DNA of 41,876 nucleotides from Gillisia sp. (GTDB lineage Bacteria; Bacteroidota; Bacteroidia; Flavobacteriales; Flavobacteriaceae): NCBI GenBank assembly GCA_024635675.1, contig JAGXIJ010000066.1, positions 1 to 41,876 of the forward strand, read 5' to 3'. Shown piece by piece: positions 8,924 to 18,479 of this stretch (position 1 is its first letter; each line of letters starts with the position of its first letter). The notes under the pieces were generated by a model. It saw only the letters and a program-made list of their open reading frames with translations, ran no database searches and was not told where the DNA came from. The position numbers and the translations under genes were made by a program.

Positions 8924-9880
8924 ATGAATAATACTCACATATTAAAGGTAGGATTGGCTCAAATTGCTCCAGTTTGGCTGGATAAAGTAAAAACAATTGA
9001 AAAGATCAAGTCTAGTATCATTGATGCTGCAGCCAAGAAATGTGAATTACTGGTCTTTGGCGAAGGCTTGTTGCCTGGCTATCCATTTTGGTTGTCCTTA
9101 ACTAATGGTGCCGAATTTAACTCGATAGTTCAAAAGGAAATTCATGCGCATTACCTTAGAAATGCAGTTCAAATTGAAGCCGGGGAATTAAACGATATTT
9201 GTGATTTAGCAAAAGAACATAAAATTGCCATTTACTTAGGAGTTATAGAACGTCCAAAGAATAGAGGAGGACATAGCTTGTATTGTTCATTAGTATATAT
9301 AAATGAAGAAGGGACAATAGCATCTGTTCATAGAAAACTCCAACCAACTTATGAAGAGCGCTTAACATGGTCTTCTGGGGATGGAAATGGATTACAAGTA
9401 CATTCTCTTAAAGAATTTACGGTAGGTGGATTAAATTGTTGGGAGAATTGGATGCCTTTACCTCGTGCAGCTCTTTATGGGCAAGGTGAAAACCTACATA
9501 TTGCGGTATGGCCAGGAACTCTGGATAATACGAAAGATATCACGCGTTTTATAGCTAGAGAATCTAGGTCTGTTGTGATCTCGGTATCTAGTTTAATGAG
9601 CAAGCAAGATTTTCCAAAAGAAACACCTCATTTATCTAAAATTATAGAAAATGCTCCGGAGGTATTGGCAAATGGTGGTTCTTGCATTGCAGGTCCAGAT
9701 GGAGAATGGATTTTAGAGCCAGTGATTAATACGGAAGGAATTCTTACTGCAAGCTTAGATTTTAATCGGGTATTAGAAGAACGCCAGAATTTTGATCCTT
9801 CAGGGCATTATTCAAGACCAGATGTGACGCAGCTCACCGTAAACCGTGAGCGACAAGCTGTTATAAAATTTAAAGAATAG
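8924..9880 (+). CDS. Nitrilase (carbon-nitrogen hydrolase)
   Basis: A 318-residue cytoplasmic enzyme of the nitrilase branch of the carbon-nitrogen hydrolase superfamily, which turns a nitrile into the carboxylic acid plus ammonia. The catalytic triad is visible: Glu47 in VFGEGLLPGYPFW, Lys138 in HRKLQPTYEER, and Cys172 in LNCWENWMPL. The CWENW context is that of true nitrilases rather than amidases. The length is typical. It is transcribed alone, divergent from ftsK across 254 AT-rich bases, and followed by an inverted repeat shared with the convergent kinase gene. The substrate is not predictable. Confidence 0.92.
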   Translation: MNNTHILKVGLAQIAPVWLDKVKTIEKIKSSIIDAAAKKCELLVFGEGLLPGYPFWLSLTNGAEFNSIVQKEIHAHYLRNAVQIEAGELNDICDLAKEHKIAIYLGVIERPKNRGGHSLYCSLVYINEEGTIASVHRKLQPTYEERLTWSSGDGNGLQVHSLKEFTVGGLNCWENWMPLPRAALYGQGENLHIAVWPGTLDNTKDITRFIARESRSVVISVSSLMSKQDFPKETPHLSKIIENAPEVLANGGSCIAGPDGEWILEPVINTEGILTASLDFNRVLEERQNFDPSGHYSRPDVTQLTVNRERQAVIKFKE

Positions 9881-9902
9881 TAAAAGGAGAACTTATTAAA
9901 TT

Positions 9903-9960
9903 AAAAAAGGAGAATTTTAATTGTATACCAATGAAATGCCAGATACAATAAAATTTCTCC
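9903..9960 (-). terminator. Terminator of the hybrid kinase gene
   Basis: A near-perfect 17-bp inverted repeat (9909-9925 with 9944-9960) is followed on the minus strand by six T (plus-strand A at 9903-9908). It lies between convergent genes and fits best as the intrinsic terminator of the minus-strand kinase. It lacks a T-run on the plus side. Confidence 0.6.
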
Positions 9961-10036
9961 CAAATATTTCATGGTTTTTTTCTGCTTCATTCCTTATTCC
10001 TCAAAAATCAAAGATGATTAAAAATAGGAGGAGTTT

Positions 10037-12184
10037 TTAAAAAGTTTTGTGGGGTTGGTTTTTCGAGATATTTACTAAAAGTTCATTTATCATATTAAAC
10101 AGGAGGTCTTTTTGCAAAGGCTTTTTAACGTACCCATAAAAACCTGCATCTTCGATTTTAAGCTTTATTTCCTCGGAAACAAAAGCAGTATGAGCTATTA
10201 TGGGTAAGTCTGGTCTAATTAATTTAATTCTTTTCATTGCCTCAAAACCATCCATCTCGGGCATTCTTATATCCATTAGAACCAAGTCAATTTCTAAATT
10301 ATTTAAGCATATTTCTACTGCTTCAAAACCATTTACAGCGCGAATCACAGTGTGATTTTTAGATGTTATAAGTTTATTTGCTAGTAAGAAATTAATATTA
10401 TCATCTTCGGCAACTAGTATGGTACCAATTAATTCATTGTTTTTAGCAACTAAGTTGTCCGGAGATATTTCACCGAAATTTCCATTTATTGTATCAAAGC
10501 TAAGAGGTAAGGTAAAGGTGAAGGTGGAACCTTTGTTTAATTCTGATTGCAAACTTAATTCGCCACCCATCATCTCTACATAAGCTTTGGAGATGGCTAA
10601 TCCCAATCCCAAACCGCTTTTAAATTCTGAACTTTTTTTATCTATTTTGCTGAATCGATTAAAAATTGAGCTCAGATTATCTTTATGAACTCCTTGCCCC
10701 GAATCTTCTACGGTAAAGACTAGTGTGTTTTTTGAAGCCTTAATAGTATACCCAATTTTTATAAAACCATGATCTGTAAATTTAATAGCATTGGTAAGCA
10801 AATTAGTGATGATCTGATTAAGTTTAGTGATATCTAATAGCACCTTTTTTTCAATTGGGATTTCCGGAAGTTCGAGTTGGAAATCAATCAACTTGTTTTT
10901 TGGAATCGTAATTATTAAAGATTCATAAATATCCTTAAGGGAATTTTGCAGATCAACCGGGGTGTAATTTGGTTCAATTTGGTCTGAATCTATTTTAGAC
11001 ATTTCTATTAGGTCGTCTATAATTAGAACTAGATTATTTCCGCTTTTTCCTATAATTTCTATATACTCTAAGCGCTCTTTTTCCGATAAGTTAGCATCTC
11101 TAAGCAGATCTGAAAAGCCTAAAACTGCGTTCATTGGAGTTCTAATTTCGTGGGATAGATTGGTTAGAAATGCCATTTTTAATCTATCCCCCTCCTCAGC
11201 TTTATTCTTTGCTTTGATAAGAGCTTGGGTTTGTAGATTGTTTATTTCAAATAAATCCCCCATATCACCAAATTCACCAGGTGTTTTCTTTAACTTTTTA
11301 ATTGCTTCTTTATCTTTTTTTTCGAGAATTCTTTTAATTAAATTTAAGGGCTTATATATCCATTTTTTAAAAAAGAATAGAATTACTAGGAGGTTAATCA
11401 AAAATATAATAATAATAAGATACATTATAGTTCGTATAATATCAGAATGGATATTAATTGGTTTTGAAAAAACGATACTTGTAATTTGTTTATGATCCCA
11501 ATTAAATAGCGGGATCTTAGCAGTAATTGCCTCATGGTGACCATCTTTGTGAGTTGCGAAGTCATTTTTTGATAAAAATACGTTTGCACCACTTATTTGT
11601 TCTAAATTTTTAATGTATTCCTTATCCAAAAGTCTGCTAATTATAAAGTAACCTGAAGGTTCTGTTATTATTTTTTCAGGATCGTGAGTAGGATGTACGG
11701 TAGCTCCCATAACTTCTATCACTCCTTCGGGAAGTTGTATATAGAATTTCAGGAATCTGTTTTTATAAATTAATGGAAATACAGATGGAGGAATATAGTT
11801 CTCCGAAGTGATATTGACTGTAGATTCACTTCTAATCAATTTCCTATCTAAGTCATAGGCTGCCACATCATCTATATCATAGGAATCAATTAAAGTAGCC
11901 ACAGATTCATCGAACCAATCTACATCTGGATTATTAAAAAAATCGACAAATGTATCCCAAAAAGTATAATCTGTAATGGTGGAGTGTATAGGTTCAGATT
12001 TAAGTTCAACAAGGATGTGAACTTGTTTTTGCAATTGTTCTGTGGCGGCCTTATTAACTTCGGATTCATGACTGTTTAAATAATAGTATAAGGAAATAAA
12101 TAAAACTGAAAAAAGGCCAGTTAGGACTACAATTAAAATAATAAGCTTTTTATAGGAGCTGGAAGAAATATACTTTAAAAACAT
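10037..12184 (-). CDS. CHASE4-domain hybrid sensor histidine kinase/response regulator
   Basis: A 715-residue membrane hybrid kinase. Membrane helices at about 14-36 and 252-272 flank a periplasmic CHASE4 sensor (about 40-240; DYTFWDTFVDF at 72-82 and the preceding helix are diagnostic). A HAMP-like linker leads to a HisKA domain with phospho-acceptor His345 in NLSHEIRTPMN. The HATPase_c domain has NLLTNAIKF, VEDSGQGV and GLGLGLAISK (about 455-562). The C-terminal receiver (about 588-708) has phospho-acceptor Asp638 in LMDIRMPEMDG. The signal is unknown and there is no adjacent partner gene. All catalytic motifs are intact. Confidence 0.95.
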   Translation of the reverse strand: MFLKYISSSSYKKLIILIVVLTGLFSVLFISLYYYLNSHESEVNKAATEQLQKQVHILVELKSEPIHSTITDYTFWDTFVDFFNNPDVDWFDESVATLIDSYDIDDVAAYDLDRKLIRSESTVNITSENYIPPSVFPLIYKNRFLKFYIQLPEGVIEVMGATVHPTHDPEKIITEPSGYFIISRLLDKEYIKNLEQISGANVFLSKNDFATHKDGHHEAITAKIPLFNWDHKQITSIVFSKPINIHSDIIRTIMYLIIIIFLINLLVILFFFKKWIYKPLNLIKRILEKKDKEAIKKLKKTPGEFGDMGDLFEINNLQTQALIKAKNKAEEGDRLKMAFLTNLSHEIRTPMNAVLGFSDLLRDANLSEKERLEYIEIIGKSGNNLVLIIDDLIEMSKIDSDQIEPNYTPVDLQNSLKDIYESLIITIPKNKLIDFQLELPEIPIEKKVLLDITKLNQIITNLLTNAIKFTDHGFIKIGYTIKASKNTLVFTVEDSGQGVHKDNLSSIFNRFSKIDKKSSEFKSGLGLGLAISKAYVEMMGGELSLQSELNKGSTFTFTLPLSFDTINGNFGEISPDNLVAKNNELIGTILVAEDDNINFLLANKLITSKNHTVIRAVNGFEAVEICLNNLEIDLVLMDIRMPEMDGFEAMKRIKLIRPDLPIIAHTAFVSEEIKLKIEDAGFYGYVKKPLQKDLLFNMINELLVNISKNQPHKTF

Positions 12185-12511
12185 AAGGGTTTATAGGTTC
12201 CGGTTTGAAAGTAATTCCAAAGTAGGGGAGCTGGAACTATTACAGGGCATTTTGGCCAATGTAGGTTTTTTTTAAGTACATCGACGATTTTGACCGTTAA
12301 TCTGATTTAAAATTTTAATTTATAATGAATAATTATAAATTTTAAGGATTTCATGGAAGGTGTTTTTCAACAGAATATGTTTAGTAGGTTACTAAAAATT
12401 AGAAATAATTCTAAATTCATGTCCTAAAATTTTTTCTGAAGTGTTATACCCATAGAAACACGGTTTAGCTAAGTTAATAGAACCTTGATTTAAGCATATA
12501 AATCAATTTAA
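12185..12511. other. Intergenic region with no gene seen
   Basis: An AT-rich gap of 327 bases between the minus-strand kinase and the broken YCII gene. It includes a short AT inverted repeat (AATTTATAAT...ATTATAAATT, around 12319-12344). No coding potential or recognisable RNA was found. Confidence 0.5.
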
Positions 12512-12831
12512 ATGAAAGAGTACTTATTATTATTTAAAGGTGGAAAAGGCCCAGAAGAATACGAATCTCCGGAAGCATGGTAACAGCATATGAAAAAATG
12601 GATGGTTGGACTTCAAGAAGAAAGGAAACTTATTGGAGCACAACCCTTAAATGCAACTGGGAAAGTTTTGCGAGAATCCGGGAAGGTAATTAGTGAGGGC
12701 CCATTTATGAAAGGTAAAGAATTGGTAGGAGGCTATGTGGCCTGCATAGCGAATTCTTACATGCAGTCGATTGAAATATCGAAAGGATGTTCTATCTTAG
12801 GTTTAGAAAATGAAATGTGCAGGTGAAGTAA
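12512..12831 (+). pseudogene. YCII-domain protein, interrupted
   Basis: The translation begins KEYLLLFKGGKGPEEYESPEAW and continues in the same frame after an in-frame TAA (12581-12583) as QHMKKWMVGLQEERKLIGAQPL, with GKVLRESGKVISEGPFMKGK and EISKGCSIL further on. These are the hallmarks of YCII/PhnB-adjacent ferredoxin-like proteins of about 105 residues. Near the 3' end the frame slips. In a frame one base shifted, the expected ending NVQVK-stop appears (stop 12829-12831) instead of EMCR. There are thus two independent lesions, so the gene looks dead rather than mis-started. Function in this family is poorly known (muconolactone-isomerase-like fold). Confidence 0.75.
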
Positions 12832-12866
12832 ATGAATTAAAAAATATTAATTAAAGTATTCGAATT

Positions 12867-13472
12867 ATGAAAAAAATCATTTTACCGATTGTAATGTTCG
12901 TTTTGGTAAGTTTTACTGCCGGAACCGTAAAGATTACAGATGCAGAACGAGATATGGCTGTTAAGGAATTAACAGATTCTCAAAAGGCAATGCTTAGTGC
13001 GCTAGATGGATTATCTGAGGCTCAGCTTAATTATAAACCGGATGATGAAACCTGGTCTCTATTTGAGATCACAGAACACTTGGCAATTACAGAGAATATG
13101 ATCTTTGGAATGGTAACCGAATGTTTAAAAACTCCGGCAGATCCTTCCAGAAGAGGAGAAGTTAAAATGACCGATGAGCAAATCCTTGGTTTTATTGAGG
13201 ATAGAACTACAAAGATAAAAACTCAAACCCCAATGGAGCCAACTGGACAGTTTGGAGGTTTTGAAACTACTTTAGAGGCTTTCAAAGACAGTAGAAAAGA
13301 TCATATAGATTACTTGAAGGATACCGATGATGATCTTAGAAATCATTATGCGCAGTTGCCTTTTGGAACTTTAGATGGCTTGCAGGTAATTTTATTTATG
13401 TCTGGTCACACAGACCGTCATGTCCAGCAAATGCATGAGTTAATGAGTGAAGCAGATTTTCCTGAAAACTAG
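12867..13472 (+). CDS. Exported DinB-superfamily protein
   Basis: A 201-residue protein with a signal peptide (residues 1-18, ending FTAG) and a DinB_2-type four-helix domain. The metal-binding triad is visible as His71 in EITEHLAITE, and His181 and His185 in GHTDRHVQQ. DinB-like proteins are metal-dependent enzymes (some thiol-dependent transferases), but the reaction of the exported Bacteroidota group is unknown. It lies 35 bases after the broken YCII gene and ends at a clear terminator, so the two may once have formed one transcript. Confidence 0.85.
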   Translation: MKKIILPIVMFVLVSFTAGTVKITDAERDMAVKELTDSQKAMLSALDGLSEAQLNYKPDDETWSLFEITEHLAITENMIFGMVTECLKTPADPSRRGEVKMTDEQILGFIEDRTTKIKTQTPMEPTGQFGGFETTLEAFKDSRKDHIDYLKDTDDDLRNHYAQLPFGTLDGLQVILFMSGHTDRHVQQMHELMSEADFPEN

Positions 13473-13496
13473 TTAATTTAAAACCTTAAATTATTC

Positions 13497-13538
13497 AACC
13501 ATCTATATTGGACTTTGTCTAATTCAGATGGTTTTTTT
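13497..13538 (+). terminator. Rho-independent terminator
   Basis: The stem AACCATCT (13497-13504) pairs with AGATGGTT (13526-13533) and is followed by a T-run. It sits 25 bases after the DinB-like gene. Confidence 0.75.
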
Positions 13539-13614
13539 ATCCTAAATGATCAATTATTTCTTAGGAAATCATACTAAAGAAAAGTCCTAATAAACCAAAT
13601 TTATAATTAGAGTA

Positions 13615-14216
13615 ATGACCACCTCCAAGCCAGATACAGAATTCCTAAATTCCTTAAGGTTTGAAACCCTGACGAAAGCAAACTGGTATCATTTTGAACA
13701 CCTTTTTTGGAGTTAAGGGAGCGTGCGGAAATTACTGGTGTATGTATGACCGCCTCAATAAAGCTGAATTTACCGAGGCTGAGGCGGATGGAGAAAATAA
13801 GGAAGCCATGAAAGCTTTGGTTTGGGAAGTTAAGCCTACCGGTATTATTGGGTTTTATTAAGACATTCCTATTGCATGGTGCGCCTTTGCGCCCAGAACA
13901 GATTTTCTTTAAACTCAGCAGGTCCAGAGTTCATAAACCCATAGACGATAAATTGGTATGGTCTATCCCTTGTACATTTATAGATAAAAAGTTTAGAAGA
14001 CAGGGCGTATCTGTGGCGCTTCTAAAAGAAGTAGTGAATTATGCTAGGGAGCAAGGAATAAAGATCATAGAAGCTTATCCAACCACTCCCACACAGGAAA
14101 AATTACCGGATTCCTTTGCCTGGATCGGCTTGTATAAATCTTTTGAACGAGCAGGCTTCGTGATCGTAGATCGAACTTTCAAAAACAGGCCTATGCTTCG
14201 TTATTATGTAGATTGA
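13615..14216 (+). pseudogene. GNAT N-acetyltransferase, multiply frameshifted
   Basis: Three reading frames together give one GNAT protein of about 200 residues. The first frame (from 13615) ends WYHFEHLF. After one extra T in the six-T run at 13703-13708, the second reads GVKGACGNYWCMYDRLNKAEF and GIIGFY, with TAA at 13859-13861 where a Lys is expected, then DIPIAWCAFAPR. After a shift near 13896, the third reads EQIFFKLSRSRVHKP and VDKKFRR-like acetyl-CoA-binding motif IDKKFRRQGVSVALL to the end. At least three lesions make restoration by sequencing error alone unlikely. The third frame alone could give a 120-residue fragment holding the CoA-binding half, but it lacks a good start. Confidence 0.82.
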
Positions 14217-14448
14217 TCTTTTAAATTATAGAATTCCTGACTTACACTAAATAACAATTTCTCATAACTAAAGATCGAATTTTGACACTTTTGAGAATAT
14301 AAAAAACTCTCCTTGAATCTATTTGTAATTTCAAGTATCTTTATTGTACTACCCCAAAAATATCCCCACAATAAGTTTGTCACTTCTTCTACACTGGATA
14401 AAAATTTAGTTTAAAGAGAAGTCAGTTTTAATTTAAAATCGATTGAAA

Positions 14449-14943
14449 ATGAATCATAATGAGCTCTTACAAAAATTTTATAGTTCGTTTTCAAATGGAA
14501 ATGCTAAGGGAATGATAGATTGTTATCATGAAAATATCGTATTTCAGGATCCCGCCTTTGGTATTCTTAAGGGAAATAGGGCAAAATACATGTGGGATAT
14601 GTTGCTTAGTAAAAAGGATAATGACCTCAGGATAGATTATAAGATCCTAAAAACCGATGATAAAAATGGAAAGGTGAATTGGACTGCCCGCTATAATTAT
14701 GGACCCAAAAAGAGAAAGGTGATAAATAAAGTAACCGCTAATTTCGAATTCAAGGATGGCAAGATCCTAAAGCATACAGATGATTTTAACCTCTGGATTT
14801 GGTCTAAACAAGCATTGGGCACTAGTGGCTATTTATTGGGCTGGTCCTCATACATGAGAGATCAAATTCAAAAAAAGATAAATAAACTATTAAGCTCATT
14901 TATAGAAAAAAAAACAATTCCAAAATCTGGTCCCCGGGAATAA
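14449..14943 (+). CDS. NTF2-like (SnoaL/ketosteroid-isomerase fold) protein
   Basis: A 164-residue cytoplasmic protein. The opening NHNELLQKFYSSFSNGN and CYHENIVFQDPAFGILKG match the first helices and strand of the SnoaL-like NTF2 fold, followed by KVNWTARYNY and TANFEFKDGKILKHTDDF, the usual strand pair. Such proteins include isomerases, hydrolases and pure binding proteins, so no reaction is assigned. A basic C-terminal helix (about 145-164) extends the usual fold. A TTG two codons upstream could also serve as a start, but the ATG at 14449 is better. It is a single gene with 230-bp AT-rich gaps on both sides. Confidence 0.8.
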   Translation: MNHNELLQKFYSSFSNGNAKGMIDCYHENIVFQDPAFGILKGNRAKYMWDMLLSKKDNDLRIDYKILKTDDKNGKVNWTARYNYGPKKRKVINKVTANFEFKDGKILKHTDDFNLWIWSKQALGTSGYLLGWSSYMRDQIQKKINKLLSSFIEKKTIPKSGPRE

Positions 14944-15180
14944 ATTTATGCTTCAGTATTATTTAGGGTAGGTTTTATTGGACAAATAAATTTCAGAAAA
15001 CCTCTTTATTCCTTATATTTATTATCCGATTCCCTCCGAGTTTTTACCCCGGTAAGATTTGTTAATTATAAGCATCCTTTTCTTTAGGAACAGCCACTAA
15101 TTAGAAATCTTACATTTAGATGGATATTTTGCCCCAAGAGTTTGCTAAAGAGAGTAGTATAAATTTATAAATACAAAATC

Positions 15181-16872
15181 ATGAGACATTCAAAAACCGG
15201 GCTAATAACACTAATCGCAGTACTAGTGATTTGTTTATTTGGATGCCAAGAAAAAAAATCGAAGTCAGCTCTAGCCTCCATTGATCTGCTTAGAGGAGAT
15301 ATTTTGTTATGTGGGAATCCTCAATTTGGAGAGGTAAAATTTTCTTCGGATTGTAATCTAGATAGCAGAGAAACTTTTGATCTGGCAATTTCTTTATTGC
15401 ATTCCTTTGAATATGCCGAAGCTGAAAAAGCATTTGTAAAAGTTATAGATGCAGATCCTGAATGTGCAATGGCTTATTGGGGAGTTGCGATGAGTATCTA
15501 TCATGAACTCTGGGCACCTCCGGGCCCAAAAGAATTGGAGAAAGGAGCTAAACTGCTTGAGATCGCTCACGGCTTATCAAAATCTAAACGCGCTAATCAA
15601 TACATAAATGCGATTAGTATTTTCTATAAGGATTGGAAAACTATAAATCACCATTCGAGAGAGTTGCTATATGAAAAGGAGATGGAGCAGCTTTATCTCA
15701 ATAATAAAGAAGATACTGAGGCAGGTATTTTTTATGCCTTGTCATTAACTTCTTCTGCCGACCCAAATGATAAAACATATAAAAATCAAAAAAAGGCAGG
15801 GCAGATCTTAGAGACTTTGTTTAAGGAGCAGCCTATGCATCCGGGTATCGCCCACTATATTATACACACCTACGATTATCCTGAAATCGCAAAACTTGGA
15901 CTGGCTACAGCAAGAAGATATGCTCAAATAGCCCCATCATCTGCACATGCCCAACACATGCCTTCTCACATTTTCACTCGCTTAGGTTTGTGGAAAGAAT
16001 CTATAAGCACTAATATAAATTCTGCAGAATCTGCAGTTTGTTATTCAGAAAGCATGAATGAAGAAGGGAATTGGTCTCAAGAAATACATGCAATAGATTA
16101 TTTGGTTTATGCATATTTACAGCTAGGTGATAATGAAAATGCGGATAAAAAATTGGCATATATTAAATCTATTAAATCTGCATTTCCGGCAAATGATTTT
16201 GCAGTAGCATATACAACCAATGCAATTCCGGCAAGAGTCGCTCTGGAAAACAGGCAATGGGCTGAAGCTGCAAAATTAGAAATCCCAACTTTAGAATTTC
16301 AATGGGATAATTTTCCTTGGGAAAGATCTATCACACACTTTGCAAAAGCTTTGGGAGCAGCCCGTTCCAATAATATAGTTGTAGCTGAAGAAGAACTTCA
16401 AACGCTCAAAAGCTTCAAAAAACAACTTCTAAGCAGGGGAAGTGGAGAGGATCTATATAAAGCCGGTCAAGTGGAAATAGAAATAAAATCAACCGAAGCA
16501 TGGATAGCCTTATCAAAAGGAAATAATAAGGAAGCACTTGCAACTATGAGGACCGCAGCAAAATTAGAAAGTGAAACCTCCAAACACCCTGTTACTCCCG
16601 GGGAGGTATTGCCGGCAGATGAATTGCTTGGGGATATGCTTTTAGAATTGAAAAATCCTATTGAGGCACTTTCTGTTTACGAATTAAATTTACTAGCTCA
16701 TCCCAATAGATTTAATGGAATTTATGGTGCTGCCATCGCTGCTAAACAGGTTGGAGATAAGGATAAGGCCGGCATGTATTTTAATCAACTATTAGAACTA
16801 ACAAAGGATATTAATAGTAATAGAAAAGAGCTGCTGGAAGCTAAAGCCTTTGTTGATGGAAATGTTATTTGA
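15181..16872 (+). CDS. TPR-repeat lipoprotein
   Basis: A 563-residue lipoprotein with lipobox ICLFGC (Cys22). It is almost entirely tetratricopeptide repeats, for example HSFEYAEAEKAFVKVIDADP near residue 80, the HPGIAHYIIHTYDYPE and HAQHMPSHIFTRLGLW segments (about 220-270) and C-terminal ALSVYELNLLAHPNRFNG. The family is found as secreted or periplasmic scaffolds of unknown function in Bacteroidota and Proteobacteria. Several conserved His residues (MPSHIF, AHYIIHTYD) recall a metal site, but this is inference. It is followed 20 bases later by the broken DUF4287 gene. Confidence 0.82.
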   Translation: MRHSKTGLITLIAVLVICLFGCQEKKSKSALASIDLLRGDILLCGNPQFGEVKFSSDCNLDSRETFDLAISLLHSFEYAEAEKAFVKVIDADPECAMAYWGVAMSIYHELWAPPGPKELEKGAKLLEIAHGLSKSKRANQYINAISIFYKDWKTINHHSRELLYEKEMEQLYLNNKEDTEAGIFYALSLTSSADPNDKTYKNQKKAGQILETLFKEQPMHPGIAHYIIHTYDYPEIAKLGLATARRYAQIAPSSAHAQHMPSHIFTRLGLWKESISTNINSAESAVCYSESMNEEGNWSQEIHAIDYLVYAYLQLGDNENADKKLAYIKSIKSAFPANDFAVAYTTNAIPARVALENRQWAEAAKLEIPTLEFQWDNFPWERSITHFAKALGAARSNNIVVAEEELQTLKSFKKQLLSRGSGEDLYKAGQVEIEIKSTEAWIALSKGNNKEALATMRTAAKLESETSKHPVTPGEVLPADELLGDMLLELKNPIEALSVYELNLLAHPNRFNGIYGAAIAAKQVGDKDKAGMYFNQLLELTKDINSNRKELLEAKAFVDGNVI

Positions 16873-16892
16873 TAATCTAAAAATGAAAAAAA

Positions 16893-17443
16893 ATGGATGC
16901 AGAGAAAGCTCTTCAAACAATGATAGATAATATGCCCGAAAAAACAGGGAAGTCTTTGGTAGAATGGAAACAATTGCTAAATAAGCGATCTTTTGCCAAA
17001 CACAGGGAAGCAATGAAGTTTTTAAAGGAAGAACACAAAGTAACTCATGGCTTTGCAAATATGATCGTGCAATTATCCAAGGAAGAAAATGAGGAACCTG
17101 AGGATCTTGTTGAAATTCAATATAAGGGGAAGGAAACATTGTTCCCGATCTATGAAAAACTTTTGTCGATAGTTACTTCATTTGGGGACGATGTAATTGT
17201 CTCTCCTAAAAAAAAGCAAGTGTTAGCATTATTAGAAAAAGACAATTCGCATTAATAAAACCGGCTACCAAAACAAGAATAGACCTCGGATTAAAATATA
17301 ACGATAAACCAACCTCTGGGAGACTCGAGAATTCCGGCCCTTTTGGAACCATGTGTACACACAGGGTGCAACTAAGTGATGTAGCTCAGGTAGATAAAGA
17401 GTTAAGGGCATGGTTAAAAGAAGCTTATGAGGAGGCTGGATAA
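16893..17443 (+). pseudogene. DUF4287/DUF5655 protein, frameshifted
   Basis: The first 116 or so codons give a DUF4287 region (EKALQTMIDNMPEKTGKS, WKQLLNK) and the first half of DUF5655 (YKGKETLFPIYEKLLSIV, ending SPKKK). The rest of DUF5655 continues in a frame one base shifted, reading RKRQFALIKPATKTRIDLGL, ENSGPFGTMCTHRV and VDKELRAWLKEAYEE, with its stop at 17441-17443. The break falls at or next to the eight-A run at 17208-17215; nine A would restore one open frame. A slippage mutation or a base-call error is equally possible. Read literally, the product ends at 17255 and lacks half of its last domain. The function of the family is unknown. Confidence 0.8.
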
Positions 17444-17477
17444 AAGCCCTATTTAATAATTGTAATTCCGCTAAATT

Positions 17478-18308
17478 ATGAGAATTCTTAATTGTTGTTT
17501 TTTGATAGGTATGTTGTTGCTCTATGGATGCGATAAAAAAGCTGATCGCTCTAAACAAGAGGATACTATCACAAAAAAAGAAAGTTTTACCATTGGAGAA
17601 ATAATAGATCTCACCCATGATTTTTCTGAAAAAACCATTTACTGGGTTACGGCAAAGGAATTTGAATTGGAGGAAGTATTCCAAGGAGAAACCGAGCAGG
17701 GGTTTTATTATGCAGCCAATAATTTTGCAACTGCAGAGCATGGAGGGACTCATATAGATGCTCCAATACACTTTGCTAAAAATGGCCAAACGCTAGATGA
17801 AATTCCGCTAACGAACCTCGTTGGGAATGCTATTAAAATTGATGTTTCTGAAAATGCCATCGCTAATCCCGATTATCTAATTAGTATCGAAGATCTTAAA
17901 AACTGGGAGAAAGAGGAAAACCTCAAAATTCCTGAAGGGAGTATCGTTTTATTGGAAACAGGATTCTCCAAATTTTATCCAGATAAACTAAAATATATGG
18001 GCACCGAAGATCGGGGAGAGGCTGCAGTTAAAAACCTGCATTTTCCCGGATTAGCTCCGGAAGCTGCAAAATGGCTAGTAGAAAACAGGAATATTCATGC
18101 TATTGGGATCGATACTCCCAGCATCGATTATGGTCAATCCAATGACTTTAAAAGTCATATTAGCCTGCTATCCAAAAACATTCCCGCATTCGAGAATTTG
18201 ACCAATCTGGATAAGTTGCCAAACAAGGGTTTTAAGGTGGTGGCTTTACCAATGAAGATAAAAGGGGGCAGTGGTGGGCCCCTGCGAATTATTGCAATTC
18301 TAGAATAA
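17478..18308 (+). CDS. Cyclase-family (kynurenine formamidase-like) metal hydrolase, lipoprotein
   Basis: A 276-residue lipoprotein (lipobox LLYGC, Cys18). The mature part is a cyclase/PF04199 domain starting IGEIIDLTHDFSE and carrying the metal-binding motif HGGTHIDAPIHF at 88-99, then LETGF, FPGLAPEAAKWLV, and GIDTPSIDYGQ. Members hydrolyse N-formylkynurenine, isatin or similar amides using Zn or Mn. The lipoprotein subgroup has no known substrate. Its 3' end has a second, diverged copy 0.78 kb downstream (19036-19136). A strong bidirectional terminator lies 90 bases past the stop. Confidence 0.88.
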   Translation: MRILNCCFLIGMLLLYGCDKKADRSKQEDTITKKESFTIGEIIDLTHDFSEKTIYWVTAKEFELEEVFQGETEQGFYYAANNFATAEHGGTHIDAPIHFAKNGQTLDEIPLTNLVGNAIKIDVSENAIANPDYLISIEDLKNWEKEENLKIPEGSIVLLETGFSKFYPDKLKYMGTEDRGEAAVKNLHFPGLAPEAAKWLVENRNIHAIGIDTPSIDYGQSNDFKSHISLLSKNIPAFENLTNLDKLPNKGFKVVALPMKIKGGSGGPLRIIAILE

Positions 18309-18395
18309 CAGATTATTAAATTTCCTTTCTACAGGATGCTACGTTAGGTCGTTTTAAGCATGCCCGCTGCCTCAAAATTCATTTTAAAGAATATA

Positions 18396-18425
18396 AAAAC
18401 CCATTAAAATTAAGTAATGGGTTTT
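18396..18425. terminator. Bidirectional terminator
   Basis: A perfect 11-bp stem (AAAACCCATTA at 18396-18406 with its complement at 18415-18425, 8-nt loop) with A-tracts and T-tracts on opposite sides. It lies between the convergent cyclase and lipocalin-like genes and can serve both. Confidence 0.8.
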
Positions 18426-18479
18426 ATAACTTTTTAGATGATAATTAAATCCGTAGATGCAAATACTATCTCATCAGAA

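Noticed and set aside
13848-14216. An independent 122-residue acetyltransferase gene
   Set aside because: The preceding 230 bases encode the rest of the same GNAT domain in other frames, and the fragment would need a TTG start. It is better read as part of a pseudogene.
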